This document shows, one piece after another, positions 51,289-61,476 of a DNA stretch of 64,000 nucleotides (the stretch's first letter is position 1; each line of letters starts with the position of its first letter). Position numbers and translations under genes: made by a program. Source of the stretch: Maridesulfovibrio sp. (GTDB taxonomy: Bacteria > Desulfobacterota > Desulfovibrionia > Desulfovibrionales > Desulfovibrionaceae); the NCBI RefSeq assembly GCF_963678865.1, contig NZ_OY787459.1, forward strand, positions 3,693,381 through 3,757,380, written 5' to 3'. The notes below the pieces were generated by a model that had not been told where the DNA came from, did no database searches, and was given only the letters and a program-made list of their open reading frames with translations.

Positions 51289-52271
51289 TGTTCTGCTCCT
51301 GATTCTGATTCACTAAGGTGAAGTCCGGGACGGACCTGAGACTCCGGGTATGAAAGAATTTCTCTGGCAAGTCCGATGTCAACGGCGATACGGTCTTTCA
51401 GTTCGTCCAGCCCGTTGAATTTTTTTTCTGAACGGATGCGCTGGATGAAATGAACCCGAATGTCTTTGCCGTAAATATCTTCGGAAAAATCAAGGATGTG
51501 TGCTTCAACAGACAGAGCTTCGTTTCCAAAGGTGGGATTTTTGCCGATATTTGCAACTCCGGGCAGGACTTTACCTTCCACTTCCACCCGAATGGCGTAA
51601 ACACCTTTTTTAGGAAAGAGTTCGTCTTCAAGCTTGATATTGGCAGTGGGAAAGCCGAGCAGTCTTCCGCCCCTGTTCATGCCGTGGACCACTTCGCCGC
51701 GAACCTGATAGAAGCGGCCCAGAAGAGGGCGCACATCCCAGACATTACCTTCGCTGACCAGATCACGGATACGCGAAGAACTGACCACCGCATCATTAAT
51801 GATCACCGGGTCTAGGCGTTCAACACCGTAAGCATATTTCTTGCCCAGTTTCATAATGGTCTCGTAATTACCGCTGCGGCCTTTGCCCAGCGCATAATCG
51901 TAACCCACAACCATCTCTTTCATGTTCAGGGGGGTGATAAGGTATTGTTGAATGAATTCTTCAGGGGAAAGGGCGGCCATTTCTTTGGTAAAATTCAGGG
52001 CCAGAATGATGTCAGGCTTGTGCAGAGCTATGAGTTCGAGTTTTTGTGAGGTCAGGGTGATGAAGGGCGGGGTTTTCCTGTTTACCAGTACCCTTAATGG
52101 ATGGGGGTCAAAAGTTACTACCACACTTGCAAGACCGTTGGCTTTGGCTTTTCTGCAGGTGCTGCTGATCAGCCGCTGGTGGCCTTTATGAACCCCGTCA
52201 AAGTTTCCGATGGTTACACATGTGCCTTGGTCAGGCTTAACTATTTCACTTATTGATTTTGCGATTATCAT
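51285..52271 (-). CDS. ribF: Bifunctional riboflavin kinase / FAD synthetase
   Basis: 328 residues. The N-terminal FAD synthetase domain (nucleotidyltransferase) has GNFDGVHKGHQRLI; the C-terminal riboflavin kinase has VVHGMNRGGRLLGFPTANI. Makes FMN and FAD from riboflavin. TGA overlaps the GTG of clcA, so translation is coupled. Confidence 0.95.
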   Translation of the reverse strand: MIIAKSISEIVKPDQGTCVTIGNFDGVHKGHQRLISSTCRKAKANGLASVVVTFDPHPLRVLVNRKTPPFITLTSQKLELIALHKPDIILALNFTKEMAALSPEEFIQQYLITPLNMKEMVVGYDYALGKGRSGNYETIMKLGKKYAYGVERLDPVIINDAVVSSSRIRDLVSEGNVWDVRPLLGRFYQVRGEVVHGMNRGGRLLGFPTANIKLEDELFPKKGVYAIRVEVEGKVLPGVANIGKNPTFGNEALSVEAHILDFSEDIYGKDIRVHFIQRIRSEKKFNGLDELKDRIAVDIGLAREILSYPESQVRPGLHLSESESGAEQ

Positions 52272-52431
52272 ATTCGCTTCACTTTATTTATTGGCGTAAG
52301 ATTGTAGAAACGAAAACCAGTACATCAAAATCATATATCATTCAAGGTGTCCGTTTCGGGCAGAATAAATTTATGTGTAGATAAAAACTGTCAAAACAGC
52401 TTGTTAGCCTCTGTCGGTCCCAGTTCTGCAA

Positions 52432-53904
52432 TTAGTTGTCATTTTTGCCGTCTTTTTCGGAAGGATCTTCCGGAGGCTTGGGATTGATAGTCTGTTGAAG
52501 TTTTTTTAGCTCTTCCCGTTGTTTTTGGGTTTTAGCCAGCCCTTCGGCTTTGCGTAGGTGAAACTGGGCCTGCTTCATGTCGTGACCGTAGAGGGCGGCA
52601 TAAGCTAATTGGGTGTGAGCCTGAAAATAGTGACCGGATTCTCCGAGCATGCGCCCAAGATGGTAATGGATTTCCTGATCATGGGGGACCATTTCCGCTA
52701 CTCTGCGCATGGTCAGGATCGCCTGTTTGTAATTTTTGCGGGAACCCTCAATGCGGGCTATAAAATACAGGGTCATGGCATCTGTGGGGTCACGAAGGTA
52801 AGCCTCGCGCAAAAGCGGGGAAGCCTTATCCATTTTTCCGGTATTAAAATAAAAACGGCCTTCTTCACGCAGGATAAGGGTTTCTCCGGGGCAAAGTTCG
52901 TTAGCTTTGTTGAATTCCTGTTCAGCCTTCAGGTTCCGCTTCATGCGGGAGTAAACAATGCCCATGCCCAGATGGTCAAGGCAGGTCCTTTTGTTTTCAG
53001 GGATGGCTTTGTAGTAGGCCAGCGCAACATCAGTTGAAGTCAGCCTGGACCTGATCAGGGTCTGGACTTTGAAGAATTCTGCATCATCATCTCGGCGTCT
53101 GAAATATTCCGGGGGCATGCGTTTGAACCTGTCCTCAAGATAGCCGATACGAACATCAAGACCCGGGTGGGTAGACAGGTATGTGGGGATATTCGTGCTG
53201 CTCATATGCCACTGGCGTTGTCTCATGACTTTGAAACCGTCGACCATTCTTTCCGGATTGTAGCCTGCTGCAATCAGATAGTTCATCCCCAGATGGTCGG
53301 CTTCGCGTTCGTTTTCCTGGGTATAGCTAAGGTAGGCTCCCTGCGCGCCTCCCATGGAGCCCATGGCAACAGCTTGCCCGAGGTTCCCCATGTTTCCGCC
53401 GCCTCCGGCTATGCCGATAAGCATTCCGGCAAGAGTTCCGAGCATGCTGGCCATATTGACCATTTTCATTTTTTCAATACGCCGGGCAGCATGGCGCAAG
53501 GTTACGTGTGCGAGTTCGTGGCCGATAACTGCGGCAAGTTCACTCTCATGTTTCATGTTCAGAATAAGCCCGGTGTAGACATAAACATAGCCGCCAGGCA
53601 CAGCAAAAGCATTCATGGAGCTGTTGCGGATTACTCTGGCTTTAATGGGAAAAGGTTGGGGAGGGATATGTTCCGCCACTCTGGCGACCAATCTTTTTAC
53701 GTATCCGTCAATCTGGGGGTCGAGGATAATGGGCAGCCTGCTGCGGACCATCTTATCAAATTCTTTACCTAGTTTGATTTCATCTTTTACTGTGAAATCA
53801 CCGAAGAGGGAATTTGCTGTAGCCTGCGGGGTAATCCAGAAACTGAAAAAAAAGATCAGAGTCAGTGCTGTAGTTCGAAGGATAATTTTGTTTCTGAAAT
53901 TCAT
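52432..53904 (-). CDS. Periplasmic M48 metalloprotease with TPR domain (BepA/YfgC-like)
   Basis: 490 residues. Sec signal peptide (ending QATA) and an M48 domain with the zinc motif HELAH in VIGHELAHVTLRHAARRIEK (about 130) and a later third ligand region (ENEREADHLGMNYL). A glycine-rich stretch (IAGGGGNMGNLG) lies between. The C-terminal half is TPR repeats (LNLAYY-style pairs; YFIARIEGSRKNYKQAILTM) and it ends with a charged tail. BepA handles outer-membrane protein assembly and degrades stalled LptD. Single gene. Confidence 0.9.
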   Translation of the reverse strand: MNFRNKIILRTTALTLIFFFSFWITPQATANSLFGDFTVKDEIKLGKEFDKMVRSRLPIILDPQIDGYVKRLVARVAEHIPPQPFPIKARVIRNSSMNAFAVPGGYVYVYTGLILNMKHESELAAVIGHELAHVTLRHAARRIEKMKMVNMASMLGTLAGMLIGIAGGGGNMGNLGQAVAMGSMGGAQGAYLSYTQENEREADHLGMNYLIAAGYNPERMVDGFKVMRQRQWHMSSTNIPTYLSTHPGLDVRIGYLEDRFKRMPPEYFRRRDDDAEFFKVQTLIRSRLTSTDVALAYYKAIPENKRTCLDHLGMGIVYSRMKRNLKAEQEFNKANELCPGETLILREEGRFYFNTGKMDKASPLLREAYLRDPTDAMTLYFIARIEGSRKNYKQAILTMRRVAEMVPHDQEIHYHLGRMLGESGHYFQAHTQLAYAALYGHDMKQAQFHLRKAEGLAKTQKQREELKKLQQTINPKPPEDPSEKDGKNDN

Positions 53905-54005
53905 TTTAAAAAACTGCTGATTTAGCGGTGTTGTTGATAATTCATATTCTTTAAGGAGAGAGTAAGTTTTGAACGGGCGCTTGTAAAGACGGTAAGCAAA
54001 AAGAA

Positions 54006-54032
54006 AACCCCGCAGAATGATTCTACGGGGTT
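54006..54032 (-). terminator. Terminator after rho
   Basis: AACCCCGCAGAA pairs with TTCTACGGGGTT around tga; the minus strand continues TTTCTTTTTGC. Confidence 0.85.
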
Positions 54033-54056
54033 GATGATTCAGTATGTGATGGTTTT

Positions 54057-55331
54057 TTATTTCCCCATCATATCAAAAAAATCTTCGTTGTTTTTTGTAC
54101 CCTTCATTTTATCGAGCAGGAATTCCATGGAATCTATGGAGTTCATGGGTGCGAGCAGTTTGCGTAGAATCCAGACCTTGTTGAGTACTCCATCGTCAAG
54201 GAGGAGTTCCTCTTTGCGAGTGCCGGAACGGTTTATGTCGATGGCCGGGAATACGCGTTTCTCAGCGAGCTTGCGGTCAAGGTAAAGATCCATGTTGCCG
54301 GTTCCCTTGAATTCTTCGAAGATAACTTCATCCATCCGCGAGCCGGTATCGATAAGTGCGGTGGCGATGATGGTCAGGCTGCCGCCTTCTTCGATGTTAC
54401 GGGCGGCTCCGAAGAATCTTTTGGGGCGCTGCATGGCGTTTGCATCCAGACCACCGGAAAGAACTCTGCCGGAGGAGGGAGTTACCGCGTTATATGCACG
54501 TCCGAGACGGGTGATGGAGTCGAGCAGGATTACTACGTCGCGTTTACGTTCGACAAGGCGTTTGGCCTTTTCGAGTACCATCTCGGTAACCTGCACGTGG
54601 CGCTGCGGGGGTTCATCAAAAGTGGAGCTGACCACTTCTGCCTTAACGGTCCGGGCCATGTCGGTAACTTCTTCGGGACGTTCGTCGATGAGCAGCACAA
54701 TCAGGTCAACGTCAGGATGGTTGGCGTTGATGGAGTTTGCAATATTCTGCAGCATCATGGTTTTACCGGTGCGGGGAGGCGCAACAAGCAGGGCACGCTG
54801 GCCGCGTCCGATGGGAGAAAGAATGTCGATTACCCGGGAACTGAAATTTTTCGGACCGTTTTCCATCTTGAAACGGTTGTCCGGGTACACGGGGGTAAGG
54901 TTGTCGAAAAGAACCAGATTTCTGGAATGCTCGGGAGATTCAAGACCGATTTCGTTAACCCTGAGCAGGGCAAAGTACCGTTCACCTTCTTTGGGGGGAC
55001 GGATCTGTCCGGAAATGATATCACCCTTACGCAGACCGAATCTTCTGATCTGGGACGGGGAAACGTAAATATCATCCGGTCCGGGCATGTAACTGTATGT
55101 AGGGGAGCGCAGGAAGCCGAATCCGTCGGGGAGTACTTCCAGAACACCCTCACCGTAAATCTGTCCGTTCTGTGCTGCACAACCCTGAAGCAAAGCAAAG
55201 ATCAATTCCTGCTTGCGCATGCCGCTGGGGTTTTCAACTTTGAATTTAGTTGCCAGATCCATGAGATCCGACATATTCTTCTGCTTCAGTTCAGTCAGGT
55301 TCAGGTTTTGTATTTTTTTATCTTGGCCCAT
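54057..55331 (-). CDS. rho: Transcription termination factor Rho
   Basis: 424 residues. Rho N-terminal helix-extended-loop ([20 protein letters not shown]), cold-shock-like RNA-binding domain ([19 protein letters not shown]), and ATPase with [16 protein letters not shown] (Walker A) and [12 protein letters not shown]. Hexameric RNA helicase. No insertion. 336 bp downstream of carD; possibly the last gene of the ispE-rho run. Confidence 0.97.
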   Translation of the reverse strand: MGQDKKIQNLNLTELKQKNMSDLMDLATKFKVENPSGMRKQELIFALLQGCAAQNGQIYGEGVLEVLPDGFGFLRSPTYSYMPGPDDIYVSPSQIRRFGLRKGDIISGQIRPPKEGERYFALLRVNEIGLESPEHSRNLVLFDNLTPVYPDNRFKMENGPKNFSSRVIDILSPIGRGQRALLVAPPRTGKTMMLQNIANSINANHPDVDLIVLLIDERPEEVTDMARTVKAEVVSSTFDEPPQRHVQVTEMVLEKAKRLVERKRDVVILLDSITRLGRAYNAVTPSSGRVLSGGLDANAMQRPKRFFGAARNIEEGGSLTIIATALIDTGSRMDEVIFEEFKGTGNMDLYLDRKLAEKRVFPAIDINRSGTRKEELLLDDGVLNKVWILRKLLAPMNSIDSMEFLLDKMKGTKNNEDFFDMMGK

Positions 55332-55667
55332 ACTGTATAACCGGAGTTAAAAGTTAAAAATATTGTGAAGTTAATGTAAAGCAGCAGCAATGCATAGCTT
55401 ATGCGGTCATGCAAGAGCCGAAACGCTTTAGATTTAACCTTGTGTTGAAAATTGTGTTGGATTGTCCTGAATGAGGGGTAGCTTCTTAGTTTGAAAACAA
55501 CGGCTGTTCATTCGTCGTTGATTCTCTCTGTACCCTTGCTGCAACCGTTTTTCAGGGCACTGCTTTGTGCTAAATTTCCATAAGAAAGTTATAGCAGTTC
55601 CGTAACGTGCAACTAATAGGGCATTAACTGAAAGAATCGTTTATGACAAGTCGTTTGATTAGGATTT
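55332..55667 (-). other. 336-bp spacer upstream of rho, nothing recognised
   Basis: No open frame with a ribosome site. It should hold a rho promoter and leader. In some bacteria a rho leader binds Rho for autoregulation; no specific element was identifiable here. Confidence 0.4.
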
Positions 55668-56183
55668 TCAGGATTCATCGTCCTGTTTTTCCAGAACGTC
55701 ACTGAAAAGTGCGTTTATTTCACTCTTGATCTCTTCCTGATCCAGATCAAGGGCAAAAGAAAGCTCCATTGAAACCAGACCCATGGCTTGTTCCAAGAGT
55801 CTGCGTTCGCCAAAAGAAAGTTCTTTGTCCCGTCCGATGAGGAATAGTTCCTTAAGTACGTATGCCACGTCCTGCAGGTCACCGCTTTTGAGTTTTTCGG
55901 AGTATTCGCGATAACGTCTGTTCCAGTTCTGCCCGGTGTAACCGGTAAAGTCGGATCTGTCTTTGAGGCATTCGAAAATACCCAGCCCGGCTTCCTTGTC
56001 GCAAACGGCACGGAGGCCGACATTGTGCGCGTTCATGACCGGAACCATGAGCGTGACATTGTTGCTTAAGATGCGGACAATATAAAATTCAGCGGTGGCT
56101 CCGCCGATTTCCTGACTTTCAATACGTTCTACTTTGCCTACTCCCTGAGAAGGATAGACAACAAGCTGTTCTAGCTCAAACAC
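55668..56183 (-). CDS. CarD/CdnL family transcriptional regulator
   Basis: 171 residues. N-terminal RNA-polymerase interaction domain (QLVVYPSQGVGKVERIESQE and EFYIVRILSNNVTLMVPV) and a helical C-terminal DNA-binding domain (RRYREYSEKLKSGDLQDVAY, KELSFGERRLLEQAMGLV). Stabilises open promoter complexes, notably at rRNA genes. Located between pth and rho. Confidence 0.93.
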   Translation of the reverse strand: MFELEQLVVYPSQGVGKVERIESQEIGGATAEFYIVRILSNNVTLMVPVMNAHNVGLRAVCDKEAGLGIFECLKDRSDFTGYTGQNWNRRYREYSEKLKSGDLQDVAYVLKELFLIGRDKELSFGERRLLEQAMGLVSMELSFALDLDQEEIKSEINALFSDVLEKQDDES

Positions 56184-56403
56184 ACATGGCTCCTTGGACT
56201 TACAAAAGAAATGCTTTGGGAAGTTCGGTGCTATTCTACGGGCATCCCGGCTGATGGCGGCGCGATTACGTGGAATTCAGGATTAGCTGAAAAACAGGGT
56301 TGCGGACCCCTTCCCATTTCTTTGTTCCCTCTGGTTCTGCTTTCTATTTGCAGCAGAGGGAATTGCTGCGAAAAATTAATATAACCGAATTGTGAAAAAT
56401 AGT

Positions 56404-57021
56404 CTACGGTTCGGTTTCAATATCGTCAGGCACAAAACTGTTTATGAATTGTATGGCCGGACCCTGCCCCCGCCTGAAGTGGAGGTTTAAGCCCTTTATG
56501 GCGGCCTGTGTCATCTGCGCTGCGGTTTCCATTTCCTGCGTACTGAATTCTTCAAGGACATAATCTTTGACCTGGGAAGAAAATTCAGGACGTCCGATAC
56601 CGACTCTGACTCTGAAGAAATTCGGTGAGCCCAATTTTTCCTGAATGGATTCAAGGCCTCGGTGACCGTTGTTTCCGCCGCCTTTCTTGAACTTCATCCT
56701 TCCGCAGGGAAGGTCAAGTTCATCATGAATGACGTATACATCGGATACCGGGATGGAGAATCTGCCGCATATTGCCGCAACTGCCTTTCCGCTGAGGTTC
56801 ATGTAAGTCAGCGGTTTGGTTACCAGTATATTGTTCCCGGCCATATTGATGCTGAAAAGTTCAAAGTCTCCAGAAATCTCCATTTTCTTGTAGCGCATGC
56901 TTTTGCGGGAACCGGCCATATCTGCCAAAGCGTCAACGGCCATGAAACCGATATTGTGTCTGGTTCTGGCGTATTGCGGTCCCGGATTACCGAGTCCTGC
57001 TATAAGTGCTTTGTATTCCAT
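56404..57021 (-). CDS. pth: Peptidyl-tRNA hydrolase
   Basis: 205 residues. GLGNPGPQYARTRHNIGFMA with the catalytic His, HDELDLPCGRMKFKKGGG and NNGHRGLESIQ. Releases tRNA from aborted peptidyl-tRNA. Downstream of rplY across a hairpin. Confidence 0.96.
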   Translation of the reverse strand: MEYKALIAGLGNPGPQYARTRHNIGFMAVDALADMAGSRKSMRYKKMEISGDFELFSINMAGNNILVTKPLTYMNLSGKAVAAICGRFSIPVSDVYVIHDELDLPCGRMKFKKGGGNNGHRGLESIQEKLGSPNFFRVRVGIGRPEFSSQVKDYVLEEFSTQEMETAAQMTQAAIKGLNLHFRRGQGPAIQFINSFVPDDIETEP

Positions 57022-57050
57022 GGTAAATTACCTGCTTAACAAACGGCAAA

Positions 57051-57071
57051 GGCCCCGGATAAACCGGGGCC
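57051..57071 (-). terminator. Hairpin between rplY and pth
   Basis: GGCCCCGG pairs with CCGGGGCC around ataaa; the following U-tract is short and interrupted, so it may only attenuate. Confidence 0.6.
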
Positions 57072-57096
57072 CGAAAATGCGCATGTTGCAAAAGAC

Positions 57097-57687
57097 CTAT
57101 TCTTCTGCTTCAGCTTCGTCAGCTTTTGAAGAACCGCGGCCGGCGGCACAGCGGACGAGAGCGAAGTTGTTGTCGAACTGTACGGCAGCACCTTCACCAA
57201 GGTCGATTTCATTTACGAAAACAGTGTCGCCAACGTTCATGCCGTCGATGTTTACAACGATTTCAGCAGGAATTGTTGCTGCGGTGCAGGCAACAGTCAG
57301 CTTGTCGCGGTAGATAGCAATACGGCCACCGAGCTTAACACCGGGAGCAGTTCCTTCAGTAACAACGGGAACGTCGATTTTGAGGGGACGGTCAGCGGAG
57401 ACACCGAGAAAGTCAACGTGGTTAGGACGGGGACGGACGGGGTCCATCTGTACCTTCCAGATCAGGGAATCGTAAGTCTTTCCTTCAACTTCAAGGCTGA
57501 AGAGGCGAGTTGTACCAACTTTGCGGTACATCTTGACGAAGTCGTTTTCATTCACGGAAAGGATCATGTTCTCGCCTTCCTGAGAGTAGAAGACAACGGG
57601 AACCATACCCTGATTGCGGAGCTGACGGTTTGCGGATTTACCGGTTTTGGTGCGCACATCAGCTTTGAAGGTTACTTTTTCAGACAT
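57097..57687 (-). CDS. rplY: 50S ribosomal protein L25/TL5/CTC
   Basis: 196 residues. N-terminal 5S-rRNA-binding domain (TFKADVRTKTGKSANRQLRN) and the longer CTC-type C-terminal domain (VTEGTAPGVKLGG and VDGMNVGDTVFVNEIDLGEG), ending in an acidic tail. Binds 5S rRNA in the large subunit. Follows prs by 66 bp. Confidence 0.95.
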   Translation of the reverse strand: MSEKVTFKADVRTKTGKSANRQLRNQGMVPVVFYSQEGENMILSVNENDFVKMYRKVGTTRLFSLEVEGKTYDSLIWKVQMDPVRPRPNHVDFLGVSADRPLKIDVPVVTEGTAPGVKLGGRIAIYRDKLTVACTAATIPAEIVVNIDGMNVGDTVFVNEIDLGEGAAVQFDNNFALVRCAAGRGSSKADEAEAEE

Positions 57688-57753
57688 TATTTTCTCCTTA
57701 TGGTTAACCTGCTGCCGCTCAAAAGGACCGGCAGAGGGTGGGAATAGGCAGTA

Positions 57754-58698
57754 TTAAACGAAGAGTACGCTTACAGAAGACTCGGAGTGCACATTATGGA
57801 TACACTTGGCGAGGATTCCGGCAACGGATTTGATTTTGATCTTACCGCCGCAGTTAATAAGCTTTTCTTCGGGGACAGGCAGGGTATCGGTTACAATTAC
57901 CTCGGAAAAAGGTGCTGCAGCCAGCCTGTCGATTGCCGGTCCGGAAAGAACCGGGTGAGTTGCGCAGGCAATTACGTCTCTTGCGCCGTGGTCAATGAGG
58001 ACCTTGGCTGCCTGGCACATGGTGCCTGCTGTATCGATCATGTCATCCATGACCACGCAGACTTTGTCTTTTACTTCCCCGATTACGTGCATGGCTTTAG
58101 CCTGGTTTGGGGCATCGCGGCGTTTGTCCACGATAGCCAGACCGGCATTGAGGCGCTTGGCGTATGCCCTTGCGCGCTCGGTTCCGCCTGCGTCAGGGGA
58201 AACCATAACCATGTCATCTTCACGGGTGCGCAGTTCGTCCAGAAGAACCGGAGCTGCATAAATATTGTCTACCGGGAGATTGAAGAAACCTTGAATCTGC
58301 CCTGCGTGCAGGTCGATGGTGACCAGACGCTGCATACCGGCAACGGTGAGGCAGTCGGCACAGAGTTTGGCGCTTATTGGCGCACGGGGAGAAACTTTGC
58401 GGTCCTGTCTGGCGTATCCGTAATAAGGAACAACTGCAGTCACCCGGCGGGCACTTGCTCTCTTCAATGCATCCAGCATGAGGCACAGTTCCATAAAGTG
58501 AAAGTTCACCGGATCACAGGTGGACTGGACTATGAAAACATCACAGCCGCGAACATTATCCTGAATCTCGATGCGGATTTCACCATCACTGAATTTTTCA
58601 CGCAGGCAGGGAGTAAGTTTGCTGCCGAGATGGTCACAGATTGCTTCTGAAAGCGCCAGATTTGACGAGCCGCTGATAATCTTGAGTTCACCGTTCAT
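57754..58698 (-). CDS. prs: Ribose-phosphate pyrophosphokinase
   Basis: 314 residues from the ATG at 58698 (MNGELKIISG), preceded by GGAG. The longer frame upstream runs through tRNA-Gln and is not coding. YARQDRKVSPRAPISAK (ATP loop), TIDLHAGQIQGFF and VMVSPDAGGTERA, then VVMDDMIDTAGTM (PRPP-binding loop). Makes PRPP from ribose-5-phosphate and ATP. Located 41 bp downstream of the tRNA gene. Confidence 0.97.
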   Translation of the reverse strand: MNGELKIISGSSNLALSEAICDHLGSKLTPCLREKFSDGEIRIEIQDNVRGCDVFIVQSTCDPVNFHFMELCLMLDALKRASARRVTAVVPYYGYARQDRKVSPRAPISAKLCADCLTVAGMQRLVTIDLHAGQIQGFFNLPVDNIYAAPVLLDELRTREDDMVMVSPDAGGTERARAYAKRLNAGLAIVDKRRDAPNQAKAMHVIGEVKDKVCVVMDDMIDTAGTMCQAAKVLIDHGARDVIACATHPVLSGPAIDRLAAAPFSEVIVTDTLPVPEEKLINCGGKIKIKSVAGILAKCIHNVHSESSVSVLFV

Positions 58699-58739
58699 GT
58701 CGGTCTCCAACTTGACCTCTCGGGGAAAGGAAATAAATT

Positions 58740-58815
58740 TGGCAGGGATGGAAGGACTTGAACCCTCGAATGCGTGGACCAAAACCACGTGCCTTACCAA
58801 CTTGGCGACATCCCT
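58740..58815 (-). tRNA. tRNA-Gln (anticodon TTG)
   Basis: Folds as a 76-nt cloverleaf: acceptor AGGGATG/CATCCCT with A1-T72, anticodon stem CGTGG/CCACG with loop TTTTGGT, T loop TTCAAGT, discriminator G73, encoded CCA. It lies between ispE and prs on the same strand, within 36 and 41 bp, so it is probably processed from the operon transcript. Confidence 0.95.
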
Positions 58816-58851
58816 GCACTGAACTATGTATAAAGATACAATATAGTAAAA

Positions 58852-59724
58852 TTATGAAAATGTGTGAAGAACAGAGTCGATGTTAATCGCTTTCAAACCT
58901 GAGGCGGTTTTTTCAGCAGCTTCCCTTTCGTTGAAGAAAGAGATTACGCTTGCCCCGCTTCCGCTCATGACAGCTCCGCAGGCTCCGTTTTTCAGCAGAT
59001 ATTCCTTTGTCTCCCTGATTTTGGGAAACTTGGGAAGGACAACTTCTTCAAAGTCATTGAATAAAGTTACCCTCGTTTTGGAGGCCGTTCTATTATTACC
59101 GCTGGCTGGTGTTGTCAAGTTAAACCCGCTACTTTTTTTCAAGTTTGTGGATTTATCTCGGCTGGACCATGCCTTGTAAGCCCAGACGGTATTTACGTGC
59201 ACATCCGGGCAGGCTAATAACGCAGTCAGGCCGGAAAGGTCAACCTCACAGGGCGATAAAATTTCACCAATTCCTTTGGCCCATGCCGGGCCGTCCAGCA
59301 GAAAGAAGGGTACGTCTGCTCCGAGGCCTGCCGCAAGGGTGTTGATTTTGTCCTGTTCCAGACCGGGGCTATCCGGGTGTTTATTCAAAAAACGGAGCAT
59401 GGAGGCAGCATCGGAACTGCCCCCGCCAAGTCCTGCCCCGGTGGGGATGCGCTTGGTCAGCTCAATATGCAGTCCGGGCCTGAATCCGGTAGCTTCGGCG
59501 TATTTGTCCCAGGCTTTGTATATAAGATTGTCTTCCGCCGGAAGGTCGAATTGTTCACAGTGTATGGTGCAACCTTCCCCGGTTTCTGTAATCTCAAGAG
59601 TGTCGGCCAATGCGGGGAAGGGATGGAATAGAGTGTCCAGTTCGTGGTATCCGTCTTCCCTTTTACCTACAATTTTCAGGTAAAGATTGACTTTTGCCGG
59701 GGTGATTAGAGTAATTTTGTTCAT
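58852..59724 (-). CDS. ispE: 4-diphosphocytidyl-2-C-methyl-D-erythritol kinase
   Basis: 290 residues, GHMP kinase: TPAKVNLYLKIVGKREDGYH at the N-terminus, ATP motif PTGAGLGGGSSDAASML, and GAVMSGSGASVISFF near the end. Fourth step of the MEP isoprenoid pathway. Upstream of tRNA-Gln and prs. Confidence 0.96.
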   Translation of the reverse strand: MNKITLITPAKVNLYLKIVGKREDGYHELDTLFHPFPALADTLEITETGEGCTIHCEQFDLPAEDNLIYKAWDKYAEATGFRPGLHIELTKRIPTGAGLGGGSSDAASMLRFLNKHPDSPGLEQDKINTLAAGLGADVPFFLLDGPAWAKGIGEILSPCEVDLSGLTALLACPDVHVNTVWAYKAWSSRDKSTNLKKSSGFNLTTPASGNNRTASKTRVTLFNDFEEVVLPKFPKIRETKEYLLKNGACGAVMSGSGASVISFFNEREAAEKTASGLKAINIDSVLHTFS

Positions 59725-59744
59725 GAGGAGCTTCTTAACTCAAA

Positions 59745-59774
59745 CCCCCGCCCTGACGCAAGTCAGAGCGGGGG
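59745..59774 (-). terminator. Hairpin after degP
   Basis: CCCCCGCCCTGAC pairs with GTCAGAGCGGGGG around gcaa; the minus strand follows with TTTGAGTT, a weak U-tract. Confidence 0.65.
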
Positions 59775-59806
59775 CAATCATTTGAGAGTCAACAATAATC
59801 AGGGGA

Positions 59807-61249
59807 CTATTTGTCTTTCAGTTCAAGAGTGCGGAAGATGTTGTGTCCCTGACGTTTCAGGAGCAGCATGACCAGTCCGCGCTTCTTGCCTTCGGTGTTG
59901 ATGATCTTCTGCAGATCCTTTATGGAATTCACCTTGTGCTGGTTGGCTTCAAGTATGACATCGCCCACGGCTACTGCTGCATCTTCAGCAGGAGTGCCCT
60001 GCATCACTTCGATGACCAGCAAGCCTTCGGGCCTTTCCAGACCCAGTGATTCCGCTTCAGCCTTGCGGTTGACCCTGCGGACAACCAGTCCGAGGTCGTC
60101 AAGGTTTTCTTCGGCTGCCTTGGGAGACATTTTTTCAGCTTCGGCAACAACAGTGTGCCCGCTGCGTTCTCCCAGCACGATACGCAGGTTCTTTTCACGT
60201 CCCTTGCGCCAGACCTGAATGTTTATGGATTTGCCCGGAGGCAGAGCTGCTACGGTACGCAGCAGGTCATTGGTGTCGTCTATCTTTTCGCCGTCAACCT
60301 CAAGGATGACGTCGCCGACCTTCATGCCGCCTTTGTCTGCGGGATCACCGGGATTGACTGAGTTGACCAGCGCGCCTTTCTCTTCTTTGAGACCGAGAGC
60401 CTTGGCGGTCTTTGCATCGGCATCCTGAATGGTTACGCCGAGCCAGCCACGGCTGACCTTGTGGTCGGTCTTGAGCTGGGAGATGACGCTTTCAGCCATG
60501 TTGCTGGGGATGGCAAAGCCGATTCCCTGACCGCTGGCAATGATAGCTGTGTTTATACCGATAACACGTCCTTTCATATCGATGAGCGGACCACCTGAGT
60601 TGCCGGGGTTGATGCTGGCATCGGTCTGGATGAAGTTGTCAAAGGGACCTGCGCCGATAATGCGGCCTTTGGCACTGATGATTCCTTTGGTTACAGTGTG
60701 TCCCAGACCGAAGGGATTGCCGATGGCCAGCACCCACTCACCTACCTCAGCCTTTTCCGAGTTTGCGAACTGAAGGAAGGGCAGGTCTTTTTTTACGTTT
60801 ATTTTCAAGAGGGCAAGGTCTGTTTCCTTGTCACGGCCTATGATTTTAGCCGGGTATTCATGCCCGTCGTTCTGAAGTTTGACCGTGATTTCATCTGCAG
60901 AGGCAACTACATGGTTGTTGGTGACCACGTAACCGTCCTGGGAGATGATGAATCCTGAGCCCAAGGATCCGGTTTTCCTTTTCTGCTTGGGCTGGTTGCC
61001 GTTTCCACGGTTATTGAACTGCTTGAAGAACTCTTCAAAAGGGTTGTTGCCGCCTTTGCCGTGGAATTTAAAAAAGTCATCCATGGGATTGCCCACTTCG
61101 ACCATTTTTACGGTGTTGATGTTGACCACAGCAGGACCGCATTTCTTCGCCAGTTCCACAAAGGAAGGCAGACCGTCCGCTTGAGCGTAGACGGGCAGGA
61201 TGAGTACAGTGATGAGAAAAAGTAATCCAATATTGCGTTTTAATTTCAT
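59807..61249 (-). CDS. degP: Periplasmic serine protease Do (DegP/HtrA type)
   Basis: 480 residues. Signal peptide ending YAQA; trypsin-like domain with the triad in TNNHVVA, DLALLKI and GNSGGPLID; two PDZ domains (GWLGVTIQDADAKTAKALGL, LGLVVRRVNRKAEAESLGLE). A basic Gly/Asn-rich loop (about 45-80) lies before the protease strand. Degrades and refolds misfolded envelope proteins. Confidence 0.95.
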   Translation of the reverse strand: MKLKRNIGLLFLITVLILPVYAQADGLPSFVELAKKCGPAVVNINTVKMVEVGNPMDDFFKFHGKGGNNPFEEFFKQFNNRGNGNQPKQKRKTGSLGSGFIISQDGYVVTNNHVVASADEITVKLQNDGHEYPAKIIGRDKETDLALLKINVKKDLPFLQFANSEKAEVGEWVLAIGNPFGLGHTVTKGIISAKGRIIGAGPFDNFIQTDASINPGNSGGPLIDMKGRVIGINTAIIASGQGIGFAIPSNMAESVISQLKTDHKVSRGWLGVTIQDADAKTAKALGLKEEKGALVNSVNPGDPADKGGMKVGDVILEVDGEKIDDTNDLLRTVAALPPGKSINIQVWRKGREKNLRIVLGERSGHTVVAEAEKMSPKAAEENLDDLGLVVRRVNRKAEAESLGLERPEGLLVIEVMQGTPAEDAAVAVGDVILEANQHKVNSIKDLQKIINTEGKKRGLVMLLLKRQGHNIFRTLELKDK

Positions 61250-61476
61250 GTAACCTCCTCGTTATGTCGCCCGGAAAACGGGATAGGCGACATTCCCCTG
61301 AGTATAGTATCCTTTTTCTAAAAGTAAATAGCGGCCTGCATTTTATAAGAGAAGTCCGTTTCAGATTCAGAATGAGTGCATAGCTTATTTATCTGGCTGA
61401 GATGGAGTCTTGACGTTTGAGTGAACCGCTAATATTTTCCGGTAATCGGAGCTACAAACATATTGTTGGAGAAAAA

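Noticed and set aside
58699..58800. Longer prs start
   Set aside because: The extension reads through tRNA-Gln; the ATG at 58698 has a good ribosome site and matches the family start.
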